Notes: generated from the letters alone by a model not told the origin. A stretch of 27,908 nt of DNA from Faecalimonas sp. (GCA_020024645.1 JAHHTN010000021.1:1-27908); one strand, 5' to 3'; positions 1 through 8,063 are shown, counted from the stretch's first letter. Numbers and translations: made by a program.

Positions 1-2
1 GT

Positions 3-62
3 GTTAAAAAGCTTTTTCTTGTAAATAAGTTGAAAAAACTATATAATGATACGGAAAGATAA
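3..62 (+). other. Possible C-terminal tail of an upstream gene
   Basis: Frame 3 is open from the window edge for 19 codons and stops with TAA at 60-62. That is 16 bases before the preferred GTG start of the next gene. The tail is Lys/Leu-rich, which fits a protein C-terminus, but so short an open stretch is common by chance in AT-rich DNA. No family can be recognised. Confidence 0.2.
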
Positions 63-78
63 AAAAGGACAAAAAGAA

Positions 79-948
79 GTGAAGAATTTAATTATTATAT
101 GTAGTATTGTTTTTCTTCTAATTCTTTTGGAAATTATTCGAGAGATTAGCACGTTTAAAGTAACTCATTATGAAATTATTTCCAAGAAATTAAATAAGAA
201 TATGAAAGAGAAAAAAATTGTATTTATAAGTGATTTGCATAATTATTCTTATGGAAAAGAGAACAATAAATTAATTAGGGCGATAGAGCGAGAAAATCCA
301 GATATAATACTTTCAGCAGGCGATTTGCTTGTGGGAAAGAAAAACAAATCATCAAAGCCGGCAGAAAAACTTATTGAATCTTTAGCGAAAAGGTTTCTGA
401 TATACTGTGGAAATGGGAATCATGAACAAAGAATGAAAGAGGAAACAAAGGTATATGGAAAAAAATACGCAGAATATCGAGAAAGTTTAATAAAATCAGG
501 AGCAAATTTGTTGGAAAATGATTCTATTTTATGCGAATGGGAAGGGGAAAATGTGAGAATTAGTGGTCTTGAAATTCCTTTGTCATATTATCGAAAATTT
601 TCTAGGGAAAAGTTGAGTTTTGAAGAAATAGAAAGTTGTTTGGGCAAAGCGAATAAGGATACATTTGAAATTTTGTTAGCTCATAATCCAGTCCACGCAG
701 AAGTTTATGCCGAATGGGGAGCAGACTTAATTTTATCAGGTCATCTTCATGGAGGAATAGTGCGTATTCCTTTTTGTGGTGGAGTTATCACGCCGCAGAT
801 GCGTTTGTTTCCGAAATATTCAGGTGGATTGTATGAAATTGGAGAAAAAAGTATAGTTGTTAGTAAAGGCTTGGGAATTCATTCAATTCCTATACGATTA
901 TTTAATGAGGCAGAAGTTATTGTGCTTCATATAAAAGGAAAAGGATAA
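79..948 (+). CDS. Membrane-anchored calcineurin-like metallophosphoesterase (YkuE-like)
   Basis: This is a predicted metal-dependent phosphoesterase of the calcineurin-like superfamily, held at the membrane by one N-terminal segment with the catalytic domain probably outside. The motifs appear in the usual order: DLH (about residue 52), GD (81-82), GNHE (113-116), AHNP (about 201) and GHLHGG (221-226). These supply the dimetal ligands and catalytic His. I prefer the GTG at 79 because AAGGA at 65-69 lies 9 bases before it and the hydrophobic segment then begins at once. An ATG at 46 is in frame but has no visible ribosome site. The length of 289 aa is normal for the family. scpA follows after 9 bases, so the two are probably co-transcribed. 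The substrate cannot be read from sequence; YkuE-type relatives are often annotated as phosphodiester or nucleotide-lipid hydrolases. Confidence 0.85.
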   Translation: MKNLIIICSIVFLLILLEIIREISTFKVTHYEIISKKLNKNMKEKKIVFISDLHNYSYGKENNKLIRAIERENPDIILSAGDLLVGKKNKSSKPAEKLIESLAKRFLIYCGNGNHEQRMKEETKVYGKKYAEYRESLIKSGANLLENDSILCEWEGENVRISGLEIPLSYYRKFSREKLSFEEIESCLGKANKDTFEILLAHNPVHAEVYAEWGADLILSGHLHGGIVRIPFCGGVITPQMRLFPKYSGGLYEIGEKSIVVSKGLGIHSIPIRLFNEAEVIVLHIKGKG

Positions 949-957
949 GGGAAAAAT

Positions 958-1707
958 ATGGGAATACCTGTAAAATTGGAAGCGTTTGAGGGTCCTTTGG
1001 ATTTGCTTCTACATTTGATTGAAAAAAACAAAATAGATATTTATGACATTCCGATTGTGGAGATTACAAATCAATATATGGATTATATTCGTGAAATGGA
1101 AACAAAGGATCTAAATATAATGAGTGAATTTTTGTTAATGGCATCCACTTTATTGGATATAAAATGTAGAATGTTACTACCGAAAGAAGTGAATGAAGAA
1201 GGGGAGGAAGAAGATCCTAGGCAAGAATTAGTAGAACAGTTGTTACAATATAAAATGTATAAATATATGTCATATGAATTGCGTGATCGTCAAATTGAAG
1301 GAGAAAGGTTGATGTTTAGAGAGCCGGATATTCCAAAAGAAGTTTTGGCGTATTCTGAGCCGGTAGACTTAGATGTATTATTAGAGGGGACAACATTATC
1401 AAAATTAAAATTAGTATATAATGAGGTTTTAAGACGTCAGGAAAATAAAATTGATCCGATAAGAAGTAAATTTGGAAAAATAGAAAGAGAAGAAGTAGAA
1501 TTGCCAGAAAAGATGTCATTTTTACATCAATATGCAAAAATGCATAAAAGATTTAGCTTTCGTCAACTTTTAGAAAAACAGAAATCTAAAATACATATTA
1601 TTGTTACATTTTTAGCTGTGCTTGAAATGATGAAAACGGGAGAAATACAAGTTGTGCAAGAAGATACTTTTTCTGAAATTATGATTACATCAACTATATT
1701 CAGATAA
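958..1707 (+). CDS. scpA: Segregation and condensation protein A
   Basis: ScpA is the kleisin subunit of the SMC-ScpAB condensin and bridges the SMC head and neck to organise and segregate the chromosome. The N-terminus carries the diagnostic FEGPLDLLLHLI stretch (about residues 9-20), followed by the IDIYDIPI segment that forms the helical SMC-neck contact. The C-terminal part is a winged-helix-like domain ending in an E-(I/V)-F-type tail. At 249 aa it matches the family. AAGGG at 947-951 lies 6 bases before the ATG, overlapping the stop region of the phosphoesterase. scpB follows after 14 bases, the standard pairing. Confidence 0.97.
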   Translation: MGIPVKLEAFEGPLDLLLHLIEKNKIDIYDIPIVEITNQYMDYIREMETKDLNIMSEFLLMASTLLDIKCRMLLPKEVNEEGEEEDPRQELVEQLLQYKMYKYMSYELRDRQIEGERLMFREPDIPKEVLAYSEPVDLDVLLEGTTLSKLKLVYNEVLRRQENKIDPIRSKFGKIEREEVELPEKMSFLHQYAKMHKRFSFRQLLEKQKSKIHIIVTFLAVLEMMKTGEIQVVQEDTFSEIMITSTIFR

Positions 1708-1721
1708 AGGAAGGGAAACAC

Positions 1722-2291
1722 ATGGAAATAAAACAGGCAGAAGCAATTATCGAAGCAATTTTGTTTACGATGGGAGAATCTGTAGATTTAGATAAAATTG
1801 CAGAAGCGATAGAGTATGATGAAAAGACAACAAAAACAATCATACGAAATATGATGATGCATTACGAGGAAGAAGACAGAGGAATACGAATTATTGAATT
1901 AGAAAATGCGTATCAATTATGTACAAAACAGGAAATGTATGAGTATTTAATCCGAATAGTAAAGCAACCGAAACATCATACGCTTACAGATGTATTGCTG
2001 GAAACACTTTCGATTATCGCTTATAAACAACCAATAACTCGTTTGGAAATTGAAAAAATAAGAGGAGTTAAATCGGATCATGCGGTAAGTAAGTTGGTTG
2101 AATATAATTTGGTGAAAGAATTGGGGAGAATGGATGCTCCAGGAAAGCCTCTTCTTTTTGGAACGACTGAAGAATTCTTGAGGCGTTTTAATGTGAAGTC
2201 AATAGATGAACTTCCTGTTTTTGATGCTGAAAAAATGGAAGATTTTAAGTTAGAAGCAGAAAATGAAGTACATTTAAAAATGGATATTTAA
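1722..2291 (+). CDS. scpB: Segregation and condensation protein B
   Basis: ScpB is the winged-helix KITE dimer that binds the ScpA kleisin linker within the SMC condensin complex. Recognisable stretches are the start (EAIIEAILFTMGESV) and the second winged helix with LSIIAYKQPITRLEIEKIRGV (about residues 95-115). The GRMDAPGKPLLFGTT strand pair, typical of ScpB, follows at about 136-150. At 189 aa the length is usual. AAGGAAGGG lies just before the ATG, and the gene sits directly behind scpA, so the two are translated from one message. Confidence 0.97.
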   Translation: MEIKQAEAIIEAILFTMGESVDLDKIAEAIEYDEKTTKTIIRNMMMHYEEEDRGIRIIELENAYQLCTKQEMYEYLIRIVKQPKHHTLTDVLLETLSIIAYKQPITRLEIEKIRGVKSDHAVSKLVEYNLVKELGRMDAPGKPLLFGTTEEFLRRFNVKSIDELPVFDAEKMEDFKLEAENEVHLKMDI

Positions 2292-2353
2292 TTTAAGAAT
2301 AATAAGAAAAAGTCATACATATAGTAAAATAGATGGATTGACAAAAGGTGTGT

Positions 2354-3529
2354 ATGATTTTGAAGAAGATAATTGGCATAGTGTTAATTGGAGTTATCTT
2401 TTGCAATATAACAGTAAAGGCGGTTGAAAAACCTGAAGAATTATACGCCCAGTCAGCAGTTCTAATGGATGCGGACAGTGGGCGTATTTTATTTGAAAAA
2501 AATGGGAATGCACAACGTGCTATGGCGAGTACCACAAAAATCATGACGTGTATTCTTGCGTTAGAAAGAGGAAATTTAGAAAGTGAAGTTGAGGTTTCAG
2601 AAAATGCATCAAAACAACCGAAAGTTCGTTTGGGAGTTGAAAAAGGAGAAACTTTCCGGCTTAGAGATTTGTTGTACTCGCTTATGTTGGAATCGCATAA
2701 TGATAGTGCAGTAATGATAGCAGAAAAAATTAGTGGAAGTGTGGGAAATTTTGCTAAGTTAATGAATGAAAAAGCGAAAAAAATTGGTTGTACAAATACA
2801 TATTTTATTACACCAAATGGATTGGATGCGAAAGATGATAGAGGAAAACATTCGACAACGGCTGTAGATTTGGCAAAAATAATGAGTTATTGTATTACAA
2901 AATCACCTAAAAAAGAAGAGTTTTTAGCAATTACAGGTAGGAAAAGTTATCAATTTACTAATATGGATAAAACAAAAAAATATATATGTCATAACCATAA
3001 TACCTTTTTGGAAATGATGGAAGGAGCATTATCTGGTAAAACAGGATTTACAGGTGAAGCTGGGTATTGTTATGTGGGAGCGTTACGAAAAAATGATAGA
3101 ATTTTTGTTGTAGCTCTCCTTGGATGTGGTTGGCCAAATAATAAGACGTATAAATGGGCAGATACAAAAAAATTGATGAAATATGGAATAGATACTTTTA
3201 AATATAAAGATATAGAGCCGGAAGTTCATTTTGAAACTGTATCTGTTAAAAATAGCATTCCTGGACAGCGAGTTGGATTTGTTGTGAAGGGGAAAAGAAA
3301 AAATAGCGAGAGAGTTTTGATGAGTGATGAAGAGGAGGTAATAGTAAAAATAAATCTAAAAAAAGAGTGGAAAGCTCCAATAAAAAGAGGAGAAAAAGCA
3401 GGGAAAATTATTTACTATTTAAATGATAGTCCAATTTGTGAATATGAATTAATTACTGCAAACAAAGTGGAAAAACTTACATGGAAGTGGTGTTTAGAAC
3501 AAATGGTAAAAAGATATCTAGAATTATAA
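2354..3529 (+). CDS. dacF: D-alanyl-D-alanine carboxypeptidase (penicillin-binding protein, S11 family)
   Basis: This serine D,D-carboxypeptidase trims the terminal D-Ala from peptidoglycan pentapeptides outside the membrane. A signal peptide (roughly residues 1-24, MILKKIIG then a hydrophobic core) is followed by the catalytic motifs in order: S-T-T-K (Ser59, Lys62), S-H-N (114-116) and K-T-G (229-231). A beta-rich C-terminal domain (about 280-370) and a basic or amphipathic tail with WKWCLEQMVKRY complete the S11/PBP5 architecture. The ATG at 2354 has AAAAGG 5 bases upstream. A GTG two codons earlier is in frame but overlaps that ribosome site. It follows scpB by about 60 bases and ends at a strong terminator. 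The symbol dacF (rather than dacB or dacA) is by genomic context and not certain. Confidence 0.93.
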   Translation: MILKKIIGIVLIGVIFCNITVKAVEKPEELYAQSAVLMDADSGRILFEKNGNAQRAMASTTKIMTCILALERGNLESEVEVSENASKQPKVRLGVEKGETFRLRDLLYSLMLESHNDSAVMIAEKISGSVGNFAKLMNEKAKKIGCTNTYFITPNGLDAKDDRGKHSTTAVDLAKIMSYCITKSPKKEEFLAITGRKSYQFTNMDKTKKYICHNHNTFLEMMEGALSGKTGFTGEAGYCYVGALRKNDRIFVVALLGCGWPNNKTYKWADTKKLMKYGIDTFKYKDIEPEVHFETVSVKNSIPGQRVGFVVKGKRKNSERVLMSDEEEVIVKINLKKEWKAPIKRGEKAGKIIYYLNDSPICEYELITANKVEKLTWKWCLEQMVKRYLEL

Positions 3530-3533
3530 TAAT

Positions 3534-3565
3534 AAAAAAACAGCCTGAATTCAGACTGTTTTTTT
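3534..3565. terminator. Bidirectional terminator between dacF and the peptide transporter
   Basis: A run of seven A (3534-3540), an inverted repeat CAGCCTGA-AT-TCAGACTG (3541-3558, one C/A mismatch) and a run of seven T (3559-3565). The A and T runs extend the stem. The symmetric layout can stop both the + strand dacF message and the convergent minus-strand transporter message. Confidence 0.9.
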
Positions 3566-3590
3566 ATGGAGCTTTAAATGAATAAAATTC

Positions 3591-4961
3591 TTATTCTTCA
3601 CCTTCTGAAGTTAAAGAATTTAATGGTTTGATTAAGAAGAACATGATGATTGCACAAACGAATGAAATAATCATGAATGCTAACATGATATTGAAGTCAC
3701 CCATTTTTTCAACAAGTTTCATAATTTCACCATTGATTGTTGAAGCGATGAAAGAAGCCATTGTCCAAATACCCATTAATAATGATAAGTATTTTTTAGG
3801 AGCAAATTTACTTACAAATGAGTTTCCGAGTGGAGAGAAGCAAATTTCACCACAAGTAATTAATACACCGAATAAAAGAATCCATGTAAAGTTGGCTTTT
3901 CCAGCACCTCTTGTCATATCCATAAGAGCTAATGCGCCATAAGATAATCCTAAGAATACAAAAGATAAAGTAACTTTTTGGAACATAGACATATCACCCT
4001 GAGGTCTGTTTGAAAGTTTTTCCCAAAGTTTAGCTGCTGCTAAACTCATGAAAATACATAATAAACCATTCCATGTTGTTGTTAAGTGAGCAGGTGAAAG
4101 TTCAAATCCACCAACTGTACGCATTACTTTATCACGAATATAGAATGTAAGGAAAATGTCTTGCTGATAGTATGCTAACCAGAATACAACAGAGAATAAT
4201 GTAACTAATAAAATGGCTAACACATTTTTTTTCTGTAAACTTGTAAGTGAAGCAGTAGATTTTTCTTTCTTTTCTTGTTTTTCTTCACCAATAACATTTC
4301 CTTGAGTATCTGTAAGATATTTGAATGGTAATTTTCCTTGTCCTTGTAATAATCCATAGCAAGCGGTAAAGATAATGCCACCAATAAAAATAAGGATTGC
4401 ACAAAGAAGGAATACCTGTCTAAATCCTAGAACATCGCCTTCTTTAAATGTTGACATGTACAGTGCTGCACAAACCATTGAACCAAAGAAAGCGCCAATA
4501 TTAACGAATGAATATTGAATAGAAAAGGCAGTATCAAGGAGCTTTTCATCATCGAATAAACGTCCGATAATAGCGGCAAGATTACCTTTGAAAAATGCTG
4601 TACCAATTGCCACAACGATAATCATTGCCCAAATCATTCCAACACTGTGTGCTTGCCATCCAAGTAAATAGCCGACACCAATTAAAATACAACCAAGTGT
4701 TACTGCGTATCTAGCACCTAAGAAACGGTCGCAAATCCAACCACCAATGATTGGTGTAATGTAAGTAAATGATGTTAATGCTGCTGCAATAGGAGCTGCA
4801 TCCACTTCGCTAAGACCAATACCACCTTCTGCAATCGAAGTTGCAAGAAAAAGAGCTAAAAGTGGTTTTGTACCATAGAAAGCGAAACGTTCAAAAGTGT
4901 AAGTAATACAACAAATCCAATATCCAATAGGAAATTTTGATTTTTTAGCTGTTGCGCCCAT
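3591..4961 (-). CDS. dtpT: POT/PTR2-family proton-coupled di-/tripeptide transporter
   Basis: This is a predicted major-facilitator-type importer of short peptides, with about 14 hydrophobic segments over 456 aa. Family signatures visible are FERFAFYG in the first helix (residues 23-30), GGWICDRFLG with ARYAVTLG in the loop after TM2 (PTR2 signature 1), and the later YSFVNIGAFFG stretch (signature 2). The start is set by GGAGG (4971-4975) 9 bases before the ATG. The frame is open upstream to 5183, but that extension is a non-hydrophobic leader unlike the family. A peculiarity is that the first Glu of the conserved ExxER motif in TM1 is Tyr21 here (Y-T-F-E24-R25). The gene stands alone on the minus strand behind a long structured leader. 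The exact substrate (peptide, nitrate or other) is not proven; dtpT is the family name. Confidence 0.93.
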   Translation of the reverse strand: MGATAKKSKFPIGYWICCITYTFERFAFYGTKPLLALFLATSIAEGGIGLSEVDAAPIAAALTSFTYITPIIGGWICDRFLGARYAVTLGCILIGVGYLLGWQAHSVGMIWAMIIVVAIGTAFFKGNLAAIIGRLFDDEKLLDTAFSIQYSFVNIGAFFGSMVCAALYMSTFKEGDVLGFRQVFLLCAILIFIGGIIFTACYGLLQGQGKLPFKYLTDTQGNVIGEEKQEKKEKSTASLTSLQKKNVLAILLVTLFSVVFWLAYYQQDIFLTFYIRDKVMRTVGGFELSPAHLTTTWNGLLCIFMSLAAAKLWEKLSNRPQGDMSMFQKVTLSFVFLGLSYGALALMDMTRGAGKANFTWILLFGVLITCGEICFSPLGNSFVSKFAPKKYLSLLMGIWTMASFIASTINGEIMKLVEKMGDFNIMLAFMIISFVCAIIMFFLIKPLNSLTSEGEE

Positions 4962-5213
4962 AAGTTTAAACCTCCAATAAAAATAAAATTTGTTTTCTCT
5001 TTTGTGAAAAAAGAGATTGTCATCAGAATTGTCGTACAAATGAAAAAAACAAATTCCATTTATGATATGTAAGGCTCCAGACTTACATAACTTAAAGTTA
5101 TATGTTGTTTTCAAAGTGCACGATTCTAACACTCTGCCTGAGAAGACGAAATTGTCCACTACGGGATAGAAACAAAGTGTCAAGAATTTACTGATGTAAT
5201 GATTTATCCCATG
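4962..5213 (-). promoter_or_regulatory. Long structured 5' leader of the peptide transporter
   Basis: From the predicted promoter (-10 at 5220-5225) to the ATG is about 250 nt of untranslated leader holding several inverted repeats. They are: an 8-bp arm pair with one G-U wobble joining 5205-5212 and 5161-5168; a 7-bp pair with one G-U wobble at 5112-5118/5130-5136; a perfect 8-bp hairpin 5066-5073/5082-5089 with loop 5074-5081; an alternative pair 5087-5093/5095-5101 that shares bases with it; and a perfect 8-bp hairpin 4996-5003/5009-5016 some 20 nt before the ribosome site. I could not match it to a riboswitch or T-box consensus from memory. The layout suggests cis-acting control, but the ligand or factor is unknown. 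Confidence 0.5.
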
Positions 5214-5219
5214 AAATTA

Positions 5220-5248
5220 ATTATACCATAAAATACAATCGTGTGCAA
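5220..5248 (-). promoter_or_regulatory. Promoter of the peptide transporter
   Basis: Read on the minus strand: TTGCAC (5243-5248), 17 bases, then TATAAT (5220-5225) preceded by TGG, giving an extended TGnTATAAT -10. The -10 is perfect and the -35 weak. It would start transcription near 5213. Confidence 0.65.
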
Positions 5249-5368
5249 ATATAATTATTTTCTTTTTTTTAGAAAAACTTAAGAAAAATTTAATGTACTG
5301 ACTATATCAAAATGCATATAAATAAGTAAAAGTATGTGAAAAAAATATCAAATCTTTCTTGAAAATCA

Positions 5369-5397
5369 TTGCTATTTAGAATCGTGTATTATATAAT
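5369..5397 (+). promoter_or_regulatory. Promoter of the carboxyltransferase/decarboxylase operon
   Basis: TTGCTA (5369-5374), a 17-base spacer and a perfect TATAAT (5392-5397), about 70 bases before the mmdA-like start. The rest of the intergenic stretch 5249-5368 is AT-rich and shows nothing else I can name. Confidence 0.65.
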
Positions 5398-5467
5398 ATA
5401 ATTGGCAGAGAATTTGGTTGAATTTTTAAAAACTTGTAAAAATTTAAAGAAAATGGAGGGCTTAAAT

Positions 5468-6904
5468 ATGAGCAACACAACATCAAACCTAGCAAGTATG
5501 AGAATTGCCACTTTACTTGATTCGGGAAGTTTTGTTGAAATCGGCGGAGCTGTCATGGCGAGAACAACTGATTTCAATATGCAGACAAAAGATACTCGTG
5601 CAGACGGTGTTATTACTGGATATGGAGTTATTGAGGGTAATCTTGTATATGTATATAGTCAGGATGCTACTGTATTAAATGGGGCAATTGGAGAAATGCA
5701 TGCAAAAAAAATTGCCAATATTTATGATATGGCAATGAAAATGGGGGCACCGGTTATCGCCTTGATTGACTGTGCAGGATTAAGACTTCAAGAGGCAACG
5801 GATGCGTTACATGCTTTTGGAAGTTTATACTTAAAACAGACAATGGCTTCAGGGGTAATTCCACAGATCACAGCTATATTTGGCACTTGTGGTGGTGGAC
5901 TAGCTATGGTTCCTGCTCTTACTGATTTTACTTTTATGGAAGAAAAACAGGGAAAATTATTTGTAAATTCACCAAATGCAATATTAGGAAATTCGGTAGA
6001 AAAATGTGATACATCATCAGCTAAATTCCAAAGCGAAGAAACAGGACTTGTAGATGCTATTGGAACGGAAGAAGATATTCTAAGTCAAATTCGCTCTCTT
6101 GTAACAATTCTTCCAGCAAATAATGAAGACGATCAATCTTATGATGAATGTATGGATGATTTAAATAGGGTCTGTGAAGGTATCGAAAATGCTTGTGGTG
6201 ACGCAAGAATAACTTTAGCGATGATTTCAGATAATTATGAATTTTTTGAAACTAAAAAAGAATATGCAAAAGAAATGGTAACAGGATTTATTCGTCTAAA
6301 TGGAATGACTGTTGGTGCAGTTGCAAATTGTTCAAAACGTTATGATGAAGAAGGAAAGTTACAAGAAGAATACGCGACGGACTTAACTGCAAACGGATGT
6401 AGAAAAGCGAAAGAGTTTGTTGATTTTTGCGATGCATTTAATATTCCTGTTCTTACTTTGACTAATGTAACAGGGTTTGAAGCGTCAAAATGTTCAGAAA
6501 AAAATATTGCAAGAGAAGTTGCGAAACTTACATATGCTTTTGCAGATGCAACAATTCCAAAGGTTAATGTGATTGTTGGAAAAGCATATGGAAGCGCATA
6601 TGTGGCGATGAATAGCAAATCAATCGGAGCTGATATGGTATATGCTTGGCCAACAGCAGAAATAGGTATGATGGATGCAGAATTGGCTGCAAAAATCATG
6701 TATGCGGATGCAACAGCAGATGTTATTAAAGAAGAAGCAAAAAAATATAAAGAATTACAGTCAAGTCCACTTTCAGCAGCGAGAAGAGGCTATGTAGATA
6801 CAATTATTAATCCAGTAGATACTAGAAAGTATGTAATTGGAGCGTTTGAAATGTTATTTACAAAGAGGGAAGATCGTCCATCTAAGAAACACGGAACAGT
6901 TTAG
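5468..6904 (+). CDS. mmdA: Acyl-CoA carboxyltransferase (methylmalonyl-CoA decarboxylase alpha / transcarboxylase 12S-like)
   Basis: The family moves a carboxyl group between an acyl-CoA (methylmalonyl- or malonyl-CoA type) and biotin on a carrier protein. The 478-aa product has two crotonase-fold halves. The first includes DCAGLRLQEA (about 101-110) and the oxyanion-hole GTCGGG (139-144). The second has VTGFEASKC, VGKAYGSAYVAM and AWPTAEIGMM. It is somewhat shorter than characterised MmdA/PccB proteins, which run to about 510 aa. The start at 5468 has GGAGGG 7 bases upstream; an in-frame extension to 5402 has no ribosome site and starts at the promoter. It leads an operon with OadG-, biotin-carrier-, OadB- and OadA-type genes, so its partner is the separate carrier. 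Whether the acyl-CoA is methylmalonyl-CoA cannot be read from sequence, and no mutase or epimerase is in the window. Confidence 0.85.
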   Translation: MSNTTSNLASMRIATLLDSGSFVEIGGAVMARTTDFNMQTKDTRADGVITGYGVIEGNLVYVYSQDATVLNGAIGEMHAKKIANIYDMAMKMGAPVIALIDCAGLRLQEATDALHAFGSLYLKQTMASGVIPQITAIFGTCGGGLAMVPALTDFTFMEEKQGKLFVNSPNAILGNSVEKCDTSSAKFQSEETGLVDAIGTEEDILSQIRSLVTILPANNEDDQSYDECMDDLNRVCEGIENACGDARITLAMISDNYEFFETKKEYAKEMVTGFIRLNGMTVGAVANCSKRYDEEGKLQEEYATDLTANGCRKAKEFVDFCDAFNIPVLTLTNVTGFEASKCSEKNIAREVAKLTYAFADATIPKVNVIVGKAYGSAYVAMNSKSIGADMVYAWPTAEIGMMDAELAAKIMYADATADVIKEEAKKYKELQSSPLSAARRGYVDTIINPVDTRKYVIGAFEMLFTKREDRPSKKHGTV

Positions 6905-6918
6905 TGAGGTGAAGCGAA

Positions 6919-7683
6919 GTGAAAAAAAGAATTAGTTTATTACTATGTGCTTTCGTACTTGCATTTAGTTTTGTTGGATGTGGAAGTGAGAAAAAAACAA
7001 TAGAATATGATAAAAAGATGCTAGAACAAAGTGCAGAAATCATTATTCAAAGTTTTTCGGAAATGGACGACAAAACTTTTGAACAGTATGAGGACGGATC
7101 AGCATTACAGGTAAATATGATGTTGCTTCAATCTGGGCTTCCAATTGAAAAGGAAGAATTTGTTTCTATGATTCATTCATGGCAAGCATCAATTGATGAG
7201 TGTGGAGAATACAAAAAACACGGAGAATATAAAGTTGAAGCGAAAGCAAAAGAAATTATTCTAAGTACAGAGGCAACATATGAGAAAAGAAAAGCGACTA
7301 TTGAGTTTAAATTTGATGATAAATTAAACATGGAATCTATGGATGTTTCAGCGAAATACTCAACAGGAGAAATTCTTAAAAAAGCAGGACTGAATACTGT
7401 GTTAGGAATGGGAACAGTGTTTATTGTGTTGATTTTCTTAGCATTTATTATTTCTTTATTAAAATACATTCCGGCTATTATAGTGAAATTTGGAAAGAAA
7501 GAAGAATGTGAAAAAGTAGTTGAGACTAAAACGACAATAGTAGAAGAAACGGAAACGTCTTCTGTAGATGATTTAGAATTAGTAGCGGTTGTCACAGCTG
7601 CTATTGCAGCGGAAACAGGAACATCATCTGATGGATTTGTTGTGCGTTCGATAAAACGTAGAACATCTAATAATTGGAATTAG
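6919..7683 (+). CDS. Lipoprotein-OadG fusion (Na+-pump decarboxylase gamma/delta-like subunit)
   Basis: This is a predicted assembly and anchoring subunit of the Na+-translocating decarboxylase. The start is GTG with GAGGTG 7 bases before it. Residues 1-21 form a lipoprotein signal peptide with lipobox F-V-G-C (Cys21). An extracytoplasmic alpha/beta-looking domain of about 130 residues follows. Residues 157-184 are a membrane helix beginning LNTVLGMGTVF, the OadG hallmark. Then come a Glu/Thr-rich linker and a C-terminal DDLELVAVVTAAIAAE...SSDGFVVRSIKRR segment (218-248), typical of OadG tails. Classical OadG is only about 80-110 aa, so the N-terminal domain is an addition. It sits 14 bases behind mmdA and 23 before the biotin carrier. 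The function of the extra domain is unknown. Confidence 0.8.
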   Translation: MKKRISLLLCAFVLAFSFVGCGSEKKTIEYDKKMLEQSAEIIIQSFSEMDDKTFEQYEDGSALQVNMMLLQSGLPIEKEEFVSMIHSWQASIDECGEYKKHGEYKVEAKAKEIILSTEATYEKRKATIEFKFDDKLNMESMDVSAKYSTGEILKKAGLNTVLGMGTVFIVLIFLAFIISLLKYIPAIIVKFGKKEECEKVVETKTTIVEETETSSVDDLELVAVVTAAIAAETGTSSDGFVVRSIKRRTSNNWN

Positions 7684-7706
7684 AATGAATTTAGGAGGAA
7701 ATTATA

Positions 7707-8063
7707 ATGAAAAATTATACAATCACAGTAAACGGAAATGTATATGATGTAACAGTAGAAGAAAAAGTTGGAGGAGCAATGCCAGCACAAAGAGCATCTG
7801 CACCAACAACACCTGTGGAAACACCAGTACAAAAACAAGCATCAGCAGGAAGTATTGAAGTAAAAGCTGGGGCAGCGGGTAAAGTTTTCAAAGTAGAAGC
7901 AAGTGTTGGACAGAAAGTATCAAAGGGAGATACAGTTATTGTTGTTGAAGCGATGAAAATGGAAATTCCAGTAGTAGCACCTGAAGACGGAACGGTTGCT
8001 AGTATTGATGTCGCAGTAGGTGATGCAGTGGAAGCAGGAGCAGTAATGGCTACATTAAATTAG
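7707..8063 (+). CDS. Biotin carboxyl carrier protein (decarboxylase / transcarboxylase 1.3S-like)
   Basis: This small carrier shuttles carboxybiotin between the carboxyltransferases and the membrane pump. It is 118 aa: an N-terminal strand segment (1-20), an Ala/Pro/Thr-rich flexible linker (about 21-48), and a biotinyl domain (about 50-118) with E-A-M-K-M-E at 81-86. Lys84 is the predicted biotinylation site. AGGAGG precedes the ATG. The architecture matches MmdC/GcdC and the transcarboxylase 1.3S subunit. Neither the mmdA-like nor the oadA-like product here carries its own biotin domain, so this carrier probably serves both. A biotin ligase must be supplied from elsewhere. Confidence 0.93.
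   Translation: MKNYTITVNGNVYDVTVEEKVGGAMPAQRASAPTTPVETPVQKQASAGSIEVKAGAAGKVFKVEASVGQKVSKGDTVIVVEAMKMEIPVVAPEDGTVASIDVAVGDAVEAGAVMATLN

Noticed and set aside
5130..5160. CTGAGA on the + strand, reminiscent of a TPP riboswitch
   Set aside because: No ACCUGAUCUGGAUAAUACCAGC-like counterpart follows, and the nearest + strand gene is over 300 bases downstream behind its own promoter.
4962..5183. In-frame N-terminal extension of the peptide transporter
   Set aside because: The extension has no ribosome site, is unlike POT N-termini and covers the structured leader; GGAGG 9 bases before 4961 fixes the start.
5402..5467. In-frame N-terminal extension of the mmdA-like gene
   Set aside because: It would start only a few bases after the predicted -10 and lacks a ribosome site, while 5468 has GGAGGG at ideal spacing.
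6340..6699. Open frame of 119 codons on the minus strand inside mmdA
   Set aside because: It is entirely antisense to a conserved enzyme with no start signals; treated as a shadow.
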